Origin: Pseudoalteromonas sp.
Lineage (GTDB): Bacteria; Pseudomonadota; Gammaproteobacteria; Enterobacterales; Alteromonadaceae
NCBI RefSeq assembly: GCF_018402495.1
Contig: NZ_JAGYIU010000001.1
Span: forward strand, 1-64,000
Direction: 5' to 3'
Length of the DNA stretch: 64,000 nucleotides
A program made the position numbers and the translations under genes. Positions 18,736 to 26,013 of this stretch are shown here, in pieces (positions within the stretch are counted from its first letter, which is position 1; the number at the start of each line of letters is the position of its first letter). Under the pieces are notes generated by a model that was not told the DNA's origin, made no database searches, and worked only from the letters and a program-made list of their open reading frames with translations.

Positions 18736-19401
18736 CTAGTTGAGAGCACCGTAAGCTCTCTCTAGTTTTTCACGTGCTGAATCAACATTAAACATCCAAT
18801 TTATACTGGCGCCTTCTTTATTTCGGCGCCATTCCCACGCCGTGAGCTCCTTCTTTAACTCTTCCATACTTGCTATGCGCCGATCTAAGCATTGCTTATT
18901 CATATTGCCAATTTCTATCTCGACCATATTCAACCAACTCGCATGTTTAGGTGTGTAATGGAACTCTATTTTATTTAAAATACGTCGTGCTTCTTGCGGT
19001 GAAAATGCTTTATATAACGCACCTTCCGTATGAGTCGATAAGTTATCTAGCACGACACGAACTTTATTCGCATGTGGGTAGTGTTCATCGACTAAGTCCT
19101 TCATACAGTGAGCAAAATCAACTTTCGTTTTCCTCTGTGTTGCTTTAACGTGCCGCCAACCCCGATGACGGTCAAAGAATACAAATAAGTTAGCCACGCC
19201 AACCCGTTTATATTCATAATCTAGGCGTTTTACCTGTCCCTTTTTCATCGGTTGTACTGGCCGTGTATCATCAATAAGTTGCTTCATCGCCTCATCAAAA
19301 TTAATAATAGGATTGAGCTCATCCGCTGGCTCAGCATATAATTCAAGTACATGCTCCATTCTTGCAATATACTCAGCGTCTATTGTCGCCACACACCACA
19401 T
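18736..19401 (-). CDS. IS630-family transposase, C-terminal (DDE) part
   Basis: A 221-aa frame with the catalytic domain of IS630/Tc1-like transposases: NFDE (first Asp), VVLDNLSTH (second Asp) and HASWLNMVEIEI (Glu). The conserved RLDYEYKRVGVANLFVFFD block lies between. It overlaps the HTH frame at 19373-19401 in a different reading frame. Joining the two needs a +1 shift (or loss of one A) at a run of seven A at about 19401-19407. The ATG at the start of this frame lies at the end of that run. Expression as a fusion by slippage is possible; a decayed element is the alternative. Confidence 0.85.
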   Translation of the reverse strand: MWCVATIDAEYIARMEHVLELYAEPADELNPIINFDEAMKQLIDDTRPVQPMKKGQVKRLDYEYKRVGVANLFVFFDRHRGWRHVKATQRKTKVDFAHCMKDLVDEHYPHANKVRVVLDNLSTHTEGALYKAFSPQEARRILNKIEFHYTPKHASWLNMVEIEIGNMNKQCLDRRIASMEELKKELTAWEWRRNKEGASINWMFNVDSAREKLERAYGALN

Positions 19402-19849
19402 TTTTTTGCCATGGCTTTAACGCATTTTCTTTAAGGCGTCTACGAACCGTTTCATATGAAATACTGTCTAAATCCGTTAATGTTATTAATCGCTCGCCAA
19501 GTAACGCTAATGTCCATCGGCAGTGTCCTGTTGGCGGCTCAGAACAGGCTGTGGCTATTAAAGTTACTTCATCTTTCGCGGATGTTTTTCTCATAGCACC
19601 ACTTCGTGCACCTTCATTTAAAGCGGCTTCTAAACCGTCTTCGACAAACTGACGTTTGACTCGAAATACAGTTGAAGAGCTCACTTGAACCGCTTCACAT
19701 ATTTGATCTGTTGTATATCGACAACGGTCCGCTTTTAATAAAATGGCGGCTCGTTTGTACTTTCGAACATTGACCATGCCTTTTTTGCAGTAGTTAACTA
19801 ATTCGCATTTTTCTTCTGCTGATAATTCAACAATATACTTTCGGTTCAT
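19373..19849 (-). CDS. IS630-family transposase, N-terminal (HTH) part
   Basis: A 158-aa frame. Residues about 5-110 form the helix-turn-helix DNA-binding region (AAILLKADRCRYTTDQICEAVQVSSSTVFRVKRQFVEDG), followed by the winged-helix linker SISYETVRRRLKENALKPW typical of IS630 transposases. After the A7 run the frame continues for a short nonsense tail (NVVCGDNRR) and stops, whereas the family protein continues in the frame of the adjacent DDE ORF. It starts 59 bp from a divergent passenger gene. Confidence 0.83.
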   Translation of the reverse strand: MNRKYIVELSAEEKCELVNYCKKGMVNVRKYKRAAILLKADRCRYTTDQICEAVQVSSSTVFRVKRQFVEDGLEAALNEGARSGAMRKTSAKDEVTLIATACSEPPTGHCRWTLALLGERLITLTDLDSISYETVRRRLKENALKPWQKNVVCGDNRR

Positions 19850-19908
19850 AGCAATATTAAATGAGTAAATATGAGTTAAAGGATCGTCAATTAGGATAAA
19901 AGTTCATT

Positions 19909-20160
19909 ATGAATAAAGAAGAGTTGCCGTCGTTCACTGTGAAACAAGGGCAGTATTTGGCATTTATTTATTACTACACAAAAGTGAATGGTGTTGCACC
20001 TGCTGAAAATGATTTTGAGCGTTATTTTGGAACTGCATCATCAAGTGTTCATGCAATGATTTTAACGCTTAAAAAGAAAGGGTTCATCACTTCAACTGGT
20101 GGAAAAAGCCGAACGATAAAGCTATTGATAGGAATAAATCAGTTGCCTGAATTTAAGTAA
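19909..20160 (+). CDS. LexA-like winged-helix protein carried inside the IS630 element
   Basis: An 83-aa protein that resembles only the N-terminal DNA-binding domain of LexA. SFTVKQGQYLAFI forms helix 1, NGVAPAENDFERYFG and SSSVHAMILTLKKKGFI the helix-turn-helix, and SGG-like STGGKSRTIKLL the wing. The LexA latent protease domain is absent. The gene lies wholly within the IS ends, divergent from the transposase (59-bp gap), so it could repress the transposase promoter or its own. That role is inference; family assignment is by pattern. AGGA at about 19892 is a distant ribosome binding site. Confidence 0.7.
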   Translation: MNKEELPSFTVKQGQYLAFIYYYTKVNGVAPAENDFERYFGTASSSVHAMILTLKKKGFITSTGGKSRTIKLLIGINQLPEFK

Positions 20161-20340
20161 GGCAACTGATCAGAACTTCTGTGAACGAGTAATAGGTTAC
20201 AAACCTCTTGGGGCGATTAAATCGCCCCTAGTTTGAACAAATTGTAATCCACAAAGGTCAACACGCCCTGGCAAAGAGTAAAATATCCATTTTGTTGTTC
20301 ATAACTCAGTGAATGCTGAGCTGGCTAGGCAAAAAAATTA

Positions 20341-21042
20341 GGTCCGTTTTCATATTTATACCTTAAAAAGAGTAAACAAAACTTAAGTGGTAAATCACTG
20401 ATTTGTGTTTCCAAAGGGGTGGAAGAAGAAATACAACAAGGTAACTTAATAACCCCTAGTGCTATTACCACTATTTATAACCCGTTCAACTTTGCGGTTA
20501 TTAACGAGCAAGCAAATGAGGCTAATACCCAAATACCCGACTCACCTTACCTTATTCATGTGGGGCGTTTAGCAAAGCAAAAACGTCACGATATTTTGTT
20601 TGCAGCGTTTGCTAAGCTTGATAAAAAATATAAGCTGGTATTGTTGTGTAATAAAAAAGATAAAGCGTTTAAGCTAGCTAAACACTATGGCATCGAAGAT
20701 CAGCTTATTGTTCCTGGATTTGTGCAAAACCCATATAACTGGATTAAGCACGCTACAGCATTGGTTTTAAGTTCTGACTTTGAGGGATTGCCGACAGTAT
20801 TAATAGAAGCTTTAGCGGTAGGCACACCAATTGTCAGTACTAACTGTTCTCATGGGCCTAGTGAAATATTGACCGGTGAGCTTAGTAAGTATTTAGTGCC
20901 AACAGGGGAGGTTAATCAGTTAGCGCAGGCTATTGAGCAGGTGATAGCTGATAACCCTGATGTAACACGTGCAGCCATTTTGAAACAAGTGTCTGCCGAT
21001 ACAGTTGCTGAGCAATATTTAGCTATGGCGCACTCTATTTAA
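20341..21042 (+). pseudogene. 5'-truncated family 4 glycosyltransferase (C-terminal half only)
   Basis: The frame from GTG 20419 gives 207 aa containing the GT-B nucleotide-sugar-binding half of GT4 enzymes: HVGRLAKQKRHDILFAAFA, VPGFVQNPYNWIKHATALVLSSDFEGLPTVLIEALAVGTPIVST and the E-x7-E region. In-frame sequence upstream back to about 20341 (SGKSLICVSKGVEEE) also looks like GT4 protein but has no start codon. The acceptor half (~150 residues) is missing. The break lies about 70 bp after MITE copy B, so a rearrangement at the mobile-element block probably removed the 5' end. It was presumably an LPS core glycosyltransferase. Confidence 0.75.
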
Positions 21043-21761
21043 CACATTAGTGTTTGAATATAATAGTTATTTAAAGTTTGCCAATCTGATATTTGCCAGT
21101 GAAAAGTGCTATTACGGCCTTGCTCCTTTAAAAAGGAGCGCTTTAGGCGCAACATATTATTTTGCTGCCATTTTTTATCAGGTGTTTTTATTTCGCCGCG
21201 GTCAAAATCGATAATAAAAACGTTACCACTGTCATCAAATAAAATATTATTAATATTTAAATCAGCGTGATAAACCCCTTTATTATGAAATTGTGCAATA
21301 GTTTGCGCTATTTTTTTAATCTCAATATCACTCAATGCGCGTTCAATCAATATATCTAATACGCTTTTAGCGCCGCTTACCGCTTCGGTAATAATATCAC
21401 CGCGATAAATAAGACCATGGCGGCTCACCTTAGCGGCGATAGGCTTAGGTACATTTAAACCAAGCTCTATTAATTGCGTCATTAAGCTAAACTCTTGATA
21501 AACACGGGTATGTTTAAGTCCCCGATATAAGTATTGGTCACTGAGTAGCTTGCCAATTAGGCCACCACGCCAATAATGGCGCAATACAGCCGTTATATCT
21601 GCGTGTTTAAAAAACCACGCGGTTGCACGTCCCTTTTTAGCGCCAACAATTTTTTGCTGTTGCTGCCAGAAGTCGGGGTTAAACCAATCTAACTCTATCT
21701 GGCTGCTATATTGAGGATGGCTCAAAATGACATGGTTATTTTTGACGTGTTGATTAAACAT
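21039..21761 (-). CDS. kdkA: 3-deoxy-D-manno-octulosonic acid kinase
   Basis: Phosphorylates the single Kdo residue of the LPS inner core at O-4 using ATP; a cytoplasmic, membrane-associated kinase with a protein-kinase-like fold. The 240-aa product has the family blocks RGGLIGKLLSDQYLY (residues 65-79), TRVYQEFSLM, the catalytic-loop equivalent YHADLNINNILF (D167, N172) and IIDFDRGE (D185). It is convergent with the glycosyltransferase remnant (4-bp overlap) and divergent from the heptosyltransferase gene. Its presence implies a Kdo-phosphate core as in Haemophilus and Vibrio. Confidence 0.92.
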   Translation of the reverse strand: MFNQHVKNNHVILSHPQYSSQIELDWFNPDFWQQQQKIVGAKKGRATAWFFKHADITAVLRHYWRGGLIGKLLSDQYLYRGLKHTRVYQEFSLMTQLIELGLNVPKPIAAKVSRHGLIYRGDIITEAVSGAKSVLDILIERALSDIEIKKIAQTIAQFHNKGVYHADLNINNILFDDSGNVFIIDFDRGEIKTPDKKWQQNNMLRLKRSFLKEQGRNSTFHWQISDWQTLNNYYIQTLMC

Positions 21762-21776
21762 AGCTCATAGGGTTCG

Positions 21777-21800
21777 CGTTAATATGTGCACATATTAACG
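21777..21800. promoter_or_regulatory. 24-bp perfect palindrome between divergent kdkA and heptosyltransferase genes
   Basis: Half-site CGTTAATATGTG followed directly by its exact complement, no spacer. It lies 16 bp upstream of the kdkA start and 85 bp upstream of the heptosyltransferase start. A dyad in a divergent intergenic region fits an operator, but no regulator is identified. A TATAAT at 21840-21845 may be the -10 box for the heptosyltransferase gene. Confidence 0.55.
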
Positions 21801-21884
21801 TGTTTTAACGCTAAGGATAAGTACTTGCAATGACGCGATTATAATTTAAGATCAGGGTTTATTATTTTACCTCCAAGGAAACGT

Positions 21885-22946
21885 GTGATTTCAGCGCCTA
21901 TTTACACTTCTATTTGTATTTTACGTCTTTCTGCTATTGGTGATGTATGCCATGCAGTGAGTGCGGTACAAGCCATTCAAAAAGCGCATCCAAACGCTAA
22001 AATTACCTGGGTGATAGGTAAAGTCGAGGCGATGCTGTTAGCTGATTTACCTGGGGTTGAGCTTGTTGTATTTGATAAAAAACAAGATAAAGCCGAATTT
22101 AAACACTTAAGGCAAACCTTTAAAGGACAGCATTTTGACGTATTACTTAATATGCAAGTGGCATTAAGAGCTGGCTTTGTTGCGCGTTGTATTCCTGCCA
22201 AGGTAAAAATAGGTTTTGATTGGGCTCGTTCAAAAGAGCTACATAGTTTATTTATTAATAAACGCATTAAAGCCCAATCTCAGGCGCATGTTTTAGAGGG
22301 ATTTAAAGGGTTTGCCCAAGCGATTGGTGTTGATGATTATGTCCCTGTATGGAGTATGCCCTTTACCAACAAAGATCAAGCTAAAGCTGATGAGCTGTTA
22401 GGTGACGATTATTTATCAAATAAGCTATTTGTTATTTCGCCAGCAGCAAGTAAAGCACAGCGTAACTGGTTAGCCGATCGCTATGCTGCGCTTGCGGATT
22501 ATGCACATACACAGGGGTTTAAAATAGTATTAACTGGTGGACCGACTGAACTGGAAATTAATTTAGCAAATAACATCATTAAACACTCTGATTCACCCAT
22601 TCTGAACTTGGTGGGTAAAACAAAACTCAAAGAATTATTGTGCGTACTTAAGCGTGCAGACTTAGTACTGGCACCTGACACAGGCCCAGCTCATATGGCG
22701 GTGACTGTGGGCACACCGGTTATTGGCTTATATGCGCATTCAAACCCAGCGCGAACGGGGCCTTATTTATACCAAGACTACGTGGTTGAGGTTTACCATC
22801 AAAACTTAGTAAAGCAAACAGGTAAAACCGCCGAGCAATTGCCTTGGGGTACTCGTGTTAAAGGCGATGATTTAATGAGTCAAATAACCACGGATGCAGT
22901 AAAACAAATGTTTGATCATGTTGTTAAAAAAGAGTCACTGTTATGA
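21885..22946 (+). CDS. LPS heptosyltransferase (GT9 family)
   Basis: Transfers L-glycero-D-manno-heptose from ADP-heptose to the LPS inner core at the cytoplasmic face of the inner membrane. The 353-aa product shows the GT9 N-terminal ILRLSAIGDVCHAVSAVQAI block (catalytic Asp in GD), ISPAASKAQRNW, VLTGGPTE and the C-terminal ADLVLAPDTGPAHMAVTVGTPVIGLY signature. Likely heptosyltransferase I (WaaC-like), but I cannot separate WaaC from WaaF from sequence alone. Start is GTG 21885 with AAGGAA at 21874-21879. Its stop overlaps the gmhB start (ATGA). Confidence 0.9.
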   Translation: MISAPIYTSICILRLSAIGDVCHAVSAVQAIQKAHPNAKITWVIGKVEAMLLADLPGVELVVFDKKQDKAEFKHLRQTFKGQHFDVLLNMQVALRAGFVARCIPAKVKIGFDWARSKELHSLFINKRIKAQSQAHVLEGFKGFAQAIGVDDYVPVWSMPFTNKDQAKADELLGDDYLSNKLFVISPAASKAQRNWLADRYAALADYAHTQGFKIVLTGGPTELEINLANNIIKHSDSPILNLVGKTKLKELLCVLKRADLVLAPDTGPAHMAVTVGTPVIGLYAHSNPARTGPYLYQDYVVEVYHQNLVKQTGKTAEQLPWGTRVKGDDLMSQITTDAVKQMFDHVVKKESLL

Positions 22947-23512
22947 ATCAAGAAAGCATTAACAAGGCGCTTTTTTTAGATCGTGATGGCGTAGTAAATG
23001 TTGACCATGGTTATGTGTTTAAAAGCGAAGAGTTTGAATTTATAGACGGTGTGTTTTCAACATGTAAAGCGTTTTATGATGCGGGCTATAAAATAATTAT
23101 AGTGACTAATCAGTCAGGCATTGGCCGTGGTTATTATTCTGAGAGCGAATTTTTAGCGCTTAGCGAGTGGATGAAAGCGCAGTTTAGCGCTCATCAAATT
23201 GAAATTACGGACGTTTATTTTTGTCCCCATCATCCTAAAAACGCATTACCAGATTATTTAAAAGAGTGCGATTGCAGAAAACCAGCGCCTGGCATGTTAC
23301 TTCAAGGAATAAAAGATCATCATATCAACCCTGCACTTAGTGTGATGGTGGGTGACAAATTAGGTGACATGCACGCTGCCATTAGCGCTAATGTGCGTAC
23401 CAAAGTACTGGTACGTTCAGGGCAAAAATTTGATGACAAAGCTGTAAACTCTGCCGATTATGTGTGTGACTCAATCAACGACCTTCCGGCTTTGTTTGCT
23501 GATCTAACGTAG
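22943..23512 (+). CDS. gmhB: D-glycero-beta-D-manno-heptose-1,7-bisphosphate 7-phosphatase
   Basis: HAD-family phosphatase acting between the two HldE reactions in ADP-heptose synthesis. The 189-aa product has the HAD nucleophile motif FLDRDGV (residues about 11-17), VTNQSGIGRGYY, the GmhB-type zinc loop CPHHP...CDCRKP (Cys/His ligands near residues 94-111) and the MVGDKLGDM motif. E. coli GmhB is 191 aa. It is co-transcribed with the heptosyltransferase (4-bp overlap). Together with gmhA and hldE it supplies all activated-heptose enzymes within 9 kb except the final epimerase HldD, which is not in the window. Confidence 0.93.
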   Translation: MNQESINKALFLDRDGVVNVDHGYVFKSEEFEFIDGVFSTCKAFYDAGYKIIIVTNQSGIGRGYYSESEFLALSEWMKAQFSAHQIEITDVYFCPHHPKNALPDYLKECDCRKPAPGMLLQGIKDHHINPALSVMVGDKLGDMHAAISANVRTKVLVRSGQKFDDKAVNSADYVCDSINDLPALFADLT

Positions 23513-23531
23513 TACACACCTCAAGCCTGTA

Positions 23532-23555
23532 AACTGGCAGCTTTTCCTGCCAGTT
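23532..23555. terminator. Hairpin after gmhB without T tract
   Basis: AACTGGCAG-CTTTTC-CTGCCAGTT, a perfect 9-bp stem in the 163-bp gmhB-kbl gap. The lack of a T run makes it a weak terminator or an RNA-stability element. Confidence 0.4.
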
Positions 23556-23675
23556 AGGCAATTTGCGACGAATGACAAACAGTGCAATTTGGCGCTTAAA
23601 CTTTTACAATACCCGCATTATAAATAGCAGCAACACGTCTGCTGTTTAACCCGTTCAACCAAATGGAGATCACAG

Positions 23676-24872
23676 ATGAGAGCATCTGCTTTTTTTAGCC
23701 AATTACAACAGCAAATCGAAGACGTTAAAGCGGAAGGTTTGTATAAAAATGAACGTGTTATCACTTCGCAGCAGCAAGCTCAAATTGAGGTTGCATCCGG
23801 CGATACAGTTATTAATTTTTGTGCTAATAACTACTTAGGTTTGGCTAATAGTCCAGAGCTTATCAAAGCTGCCCAACAAGGCTTAAATGATCACGGTTTT
23901 GGTGTAGCGTCTGTGCGTTTCATTTGTGGTACACAAGATATTCATAAAACGCTCGAGAAAAAAATCAGTCAATTTTTAGAAACTGAAGACACCATTTTGT
24001 ACTCATCATGTTTTGATGCCAATACGGGGTTGTTTGAAACCATATTAGGTGCAGACGATGCGATTATTTCTGATTCATTAAACCATGCTTCTATTATTGA
24101 TGGAGTACGTTTATGCAAAGCAAAACGTTTCCGTTATGCAAATAACGATATGGCTGATTTAGAAAAGCAATTAATTGCAGCCGATGAAGCCGGCGCTAAA
24201 ACTAAATTAATTGCAACCGATGGCGTATTCTCAATGGATGGCGTTATTTGTAACTTAGAAGCCGTATGCGACTTAGCTGATAAATACGACGCACTTGTTA
24301 TGGTTGATGACTCACATGCAGTTGGTTTTGTTGGCGAAAACGGTAAAGGTACACCTGAGTACTGCAACGTGCTTGATCGTGTTGATATTATTACTGGTAC
24401 CTTAGGTAAAGCACTAGGTGGAGCCTCGGGTGGTTATACCTCAGGTAAAAAAGAAATTGTTGAGTGGCTTCGTCAGCGTTCTCGTCCTTACTTATTCTCA
24501 AATTCGTTAGCGCCTTCAATTGTAACGGCGTCAATTAAAGTGTTAGAAATGCTTGAAAATGGCGGTGAGATTCGCGCTAAGCTATGGTCAAATGCTAAAT
24601 ACTTCCGTGAGCAAATGGAAGCGGCTGGTTTTACCTGTGCAGGTAAAGATCATGCGATTATTCCTGTGATGCTAGGAGACGCCAAAGTAGCGTCACTTAT
24701 GGCTGATAAATTATTGGCTGAAGGGATTTATGTAACCGGCTTTTCATTCCCTGTTGTACCAAAAGGGCAGGCGCGTATTCGTACCCAAATCTCTGCAGCG
24801 CACAGCAAAGAACAGCTTGATACAGCCATTGCAGCATTTACCCGTATTGGTAAAGAGATTGGTGTTATTTAA
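23676..24872 (+). CDS. kbl: 2-amino-3-ketobutyrate coenzyme A ligase (glycine C-acetyltransferase)
   Basis: PLP enzyme that splits 2-amino-3-ketobutyrate with CoA into glycine and acetyl-CoA, the second step of threonine degradation. The 398-aa product has [12 protein letters not shown], the DDSHAVGF block and the PLP-lysine in [10 protein letters not shown] (K245; K244 in E. coli). E. coli Kbl is also 398 aa. It is directly upstream of tdh, though a terminator-like hairpin lies between them. In E. coli kbl-tdh also sits next to LPS-core genes, so this neighbourhood is conserved. Confidence 0.96.
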   Translation: MRASAFFSQLQQQIEDVKAEGLYKNERVITSQQQAQIEVASGDTVINFCANNYLGLANSPELIKAAQQGLNDHGFGVASVRFICGTQDIHKTLEKKISQFLETEDTILYSSCFDANTGLFETILGADDAIISDSLNHASIIDGVRLCKAKRFRYANNDMADLEKQLIAADEAGAKTKLIATDGVFSMDGVICNLEAVCDLADKYDALVMVDDSHAVGFVGENGKGTPEYCNVLDRVDIITGTLGKALGGASGGYTSGKKEIVEWLRQRSRPYLFSNSLAPSIVTASIKVLEMLENGGEIRAKLWSNAKYFREQMEAAGFTCAGKDHAIIPVMLGDAKVASLMADKLLAEGIYVTGFSFPVVPKGQARIRTQISAAHSKEQLDTAIAAFTRIGKEIGVI

Positions 24873-24882
24873 TTTTCTTGTT

Positions 24883-24910
24883 AAATCGCGGCTAAAGTCG
24901 CGATTTTTTA
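24883..24910 (+). terminator. Intercistronic terminator-like hairpin, kbl-tdh
   Basis: AAATCGCG-GCTAAAGT-CGCGATTT followed by TTTTAA; it ends 15 bp before the tdh start. It could lower tdh expression relative to kbl. Confidence 0.65.
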
Positions 24911-24924
24911 ATTGAGTGTGAATT

Positions 24925-25950
24925 ATGAAAGCATTATCAAAGTTAAAAGCAGAGCCAGGCATTTGGATGACAGATGCACCAAAGCCTGAAGTGGGTCATA
25001 ACGACCTGTTAATTAAGATTCGTAAAACGGCTATTTGTGGCACAGATGTTCATATTTATAAGTGGGATGAGTGGGCACAAAATACCATTCCGACCCCTAT
25101 GGTGGTTGGCCACGAATACGTGGGTGAAGTAATCGACATGGGACAAGAAGTTCGCGGTTTCGAAGTTGGCGACCGTGTATCAGGTGAAGGTCATATAACC
25201 TGTGGCCATTGTCGTAACTGTCGTGCTGGGCGCGTTCACTTATGTCGTAATACAACAGGGGTCGGTGTAAACCGCGAAGGCGCATTTGCAGAGTATTTAG
25301 TGATACCTGCATTTAATGCGTTTAAAATCCCAGATAATATTAGCGATGAACTTGCCTCTATTTTTGACCCATTTGGCAATGCAGTACACACGGCTTTATC
25401 TTTCGATTTAGTCGGTGAAGATGTCTTGATCACAGGTGCTGGCCCTATTGGTATTATGGCAGCAGCAGTGGCTAAGCATGTGGGTGCACGTCATGTGGTT
25501 ATTACTGATGTAAATGAATACCGCTTAGACTTAGCACGTAAAATGGGCGCAACGCGTGCTGTAAACGTCGCGAATGAAAAGCTTGAAGATGTAGCTAAAG
25601 AGCTGGGCATGACTGAAGGCTTTGATATTGGCCTAGAGATGTCAGGTGTACCAAGTGCATTTAATGCCATGCTAAATAACATGAATCATGGCGGCAAAAT
25701 TGCCATGTTAGGTATTCCTCCATCAGATATGGCGGTCGATTGGAATCAAGTTATTTTTAAAGGCTTAGTGATCAAAGGTATTTACGGTCGTGAGATGTTT
25801 GAAACTTGGTACAAAATGGCCAGTTTGATTCAATCAGGGCTTGATTTAAAACCAATTATTACTCATCAGTATTCAATAGATGACTTCCAAGCTGGCTTTG
25901 ATATGATGATTTCAGGCCAATCGGGTAAAGTAATTCTTAACTGGGATTAA
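24925..25950 (+). CDS. tdh: L-threonine 3-dehydrogenase
   Basis: NAD-dependent zinc dehydrogenase that oxidises threonine to 2-amino-3-ketobutyrate, the substrate of Kbl. The 341-aa product equals E. coli Tdh in length. Catalytic zinc ligands are C38 (ICGTD) and H63-E64 (GHEYVGE). The structural zinc site is C93, C96, C99 and C107. The Rossmann GAGPIGIMA motif lies near residue 172. Start ATG 24925 is preceded by only a weak purine stretch. The gene ends in a clear terminator. Confidence 0.96.
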   Translation: MKALSKLKAEPGIWMTDAPKPEVGHNDLLIKIRKTAICGTDVHIYKWDEWAQNTIPTPMVVGHEYVGEVIDMGQEVRGFEVGDRVSGEGHITCGHCRNCRAGRVHLCRNTTGVGVNREGAFAEYLVIPAFNAFKIPDNISDELASIFDPFGNAVHTALSFDLVGEDVLITGAGPIGIMAAAVAKHVGARHVVITDVNEYRLDLARKMGATRAVNVANEKLEDVAKELGMTEGFDIGLEMSGVPSAFNAMLNNMNHGGKIAMLGIPPSDMAVDWNQVIFKGLVIKGIYGREMFETWYKMASLIQSGLDLKPIITHQYSIDDFQAGFDMMISGQSGKVILNWD

Positions 25951-25971
25951 TTACCCCTTGTTAAGAGAATT

Positions 25972-25996
25972 AAAGGCGGCATTTGTCGCCTTTTTT
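25972..25996 (+). terminator. Rho-independent terminator after tdh
   Basis: AAAGGCG / CGCCTTT hairpin with a T run, 21 bp past the tdh stop and just left of the IS30-family element. Confidence 0.85.
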
Positions 25997-26013
25997 GTAA
26001 TCTTGAATTCAAG

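Larger units (their letters stand above)
18713..20192 (-). mobile_element. IS630-family insertion sequence with a divergent passenger gene
   Basis: The left end reads TACTTCGTCACACAAATTTT and the inward right end TACTCGTTCACAGAAGTTCT; over about 30 bp some 22 positions agree. A TA lies outside each end (18711-18712 and 20193-20194), as expected for TA-targeting IS630 elements. The 1480-bp element holds a transposase split over two frames on the minus strand and, divergently, a small LexA-like gene on the plus strand that ends only 32 bp from the right end. It is inserted in MITE copy B. Confidence 0.85.
16960..20270. mobile_element. MITE copy B, split by two nested insertion sequences
   Basis: Left part 16960-17145, middle part 18650-18712 and right part 20193-20270 together reconstruct the same element as copy A, in the same orientation. 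The first insertion (17146-18649) is IS50-like and lies in a loop flanked by near-identical 9-bp repeats. The second (18713-20192) is IS630-like and lies at a TA in CCCACTAGG, which is uninterrupted in copy A. The outer ends have decayed relative to copy A (AGGGCCTGTTAATC left, GGTCAACACGCCCTG right). Copy B is therefore the older or less constrained copy. Confidence 0.85.

Noticed and set aside
20419..21042. Complete small glycosyltransferase gene
   Set aside because: GT4-like sequence continues in frame upstream of the GTG without a start codon and the acceptor-binding half is missing, so a truncated gene is more likely.
12960..23512. Complete ADP-heptose pathway in the window
   Set aside because: GmhA, HldE and GmhB are present but the final epimerase HldD is not seen, so the pathway is incomplete here and probably finished elsewhere.
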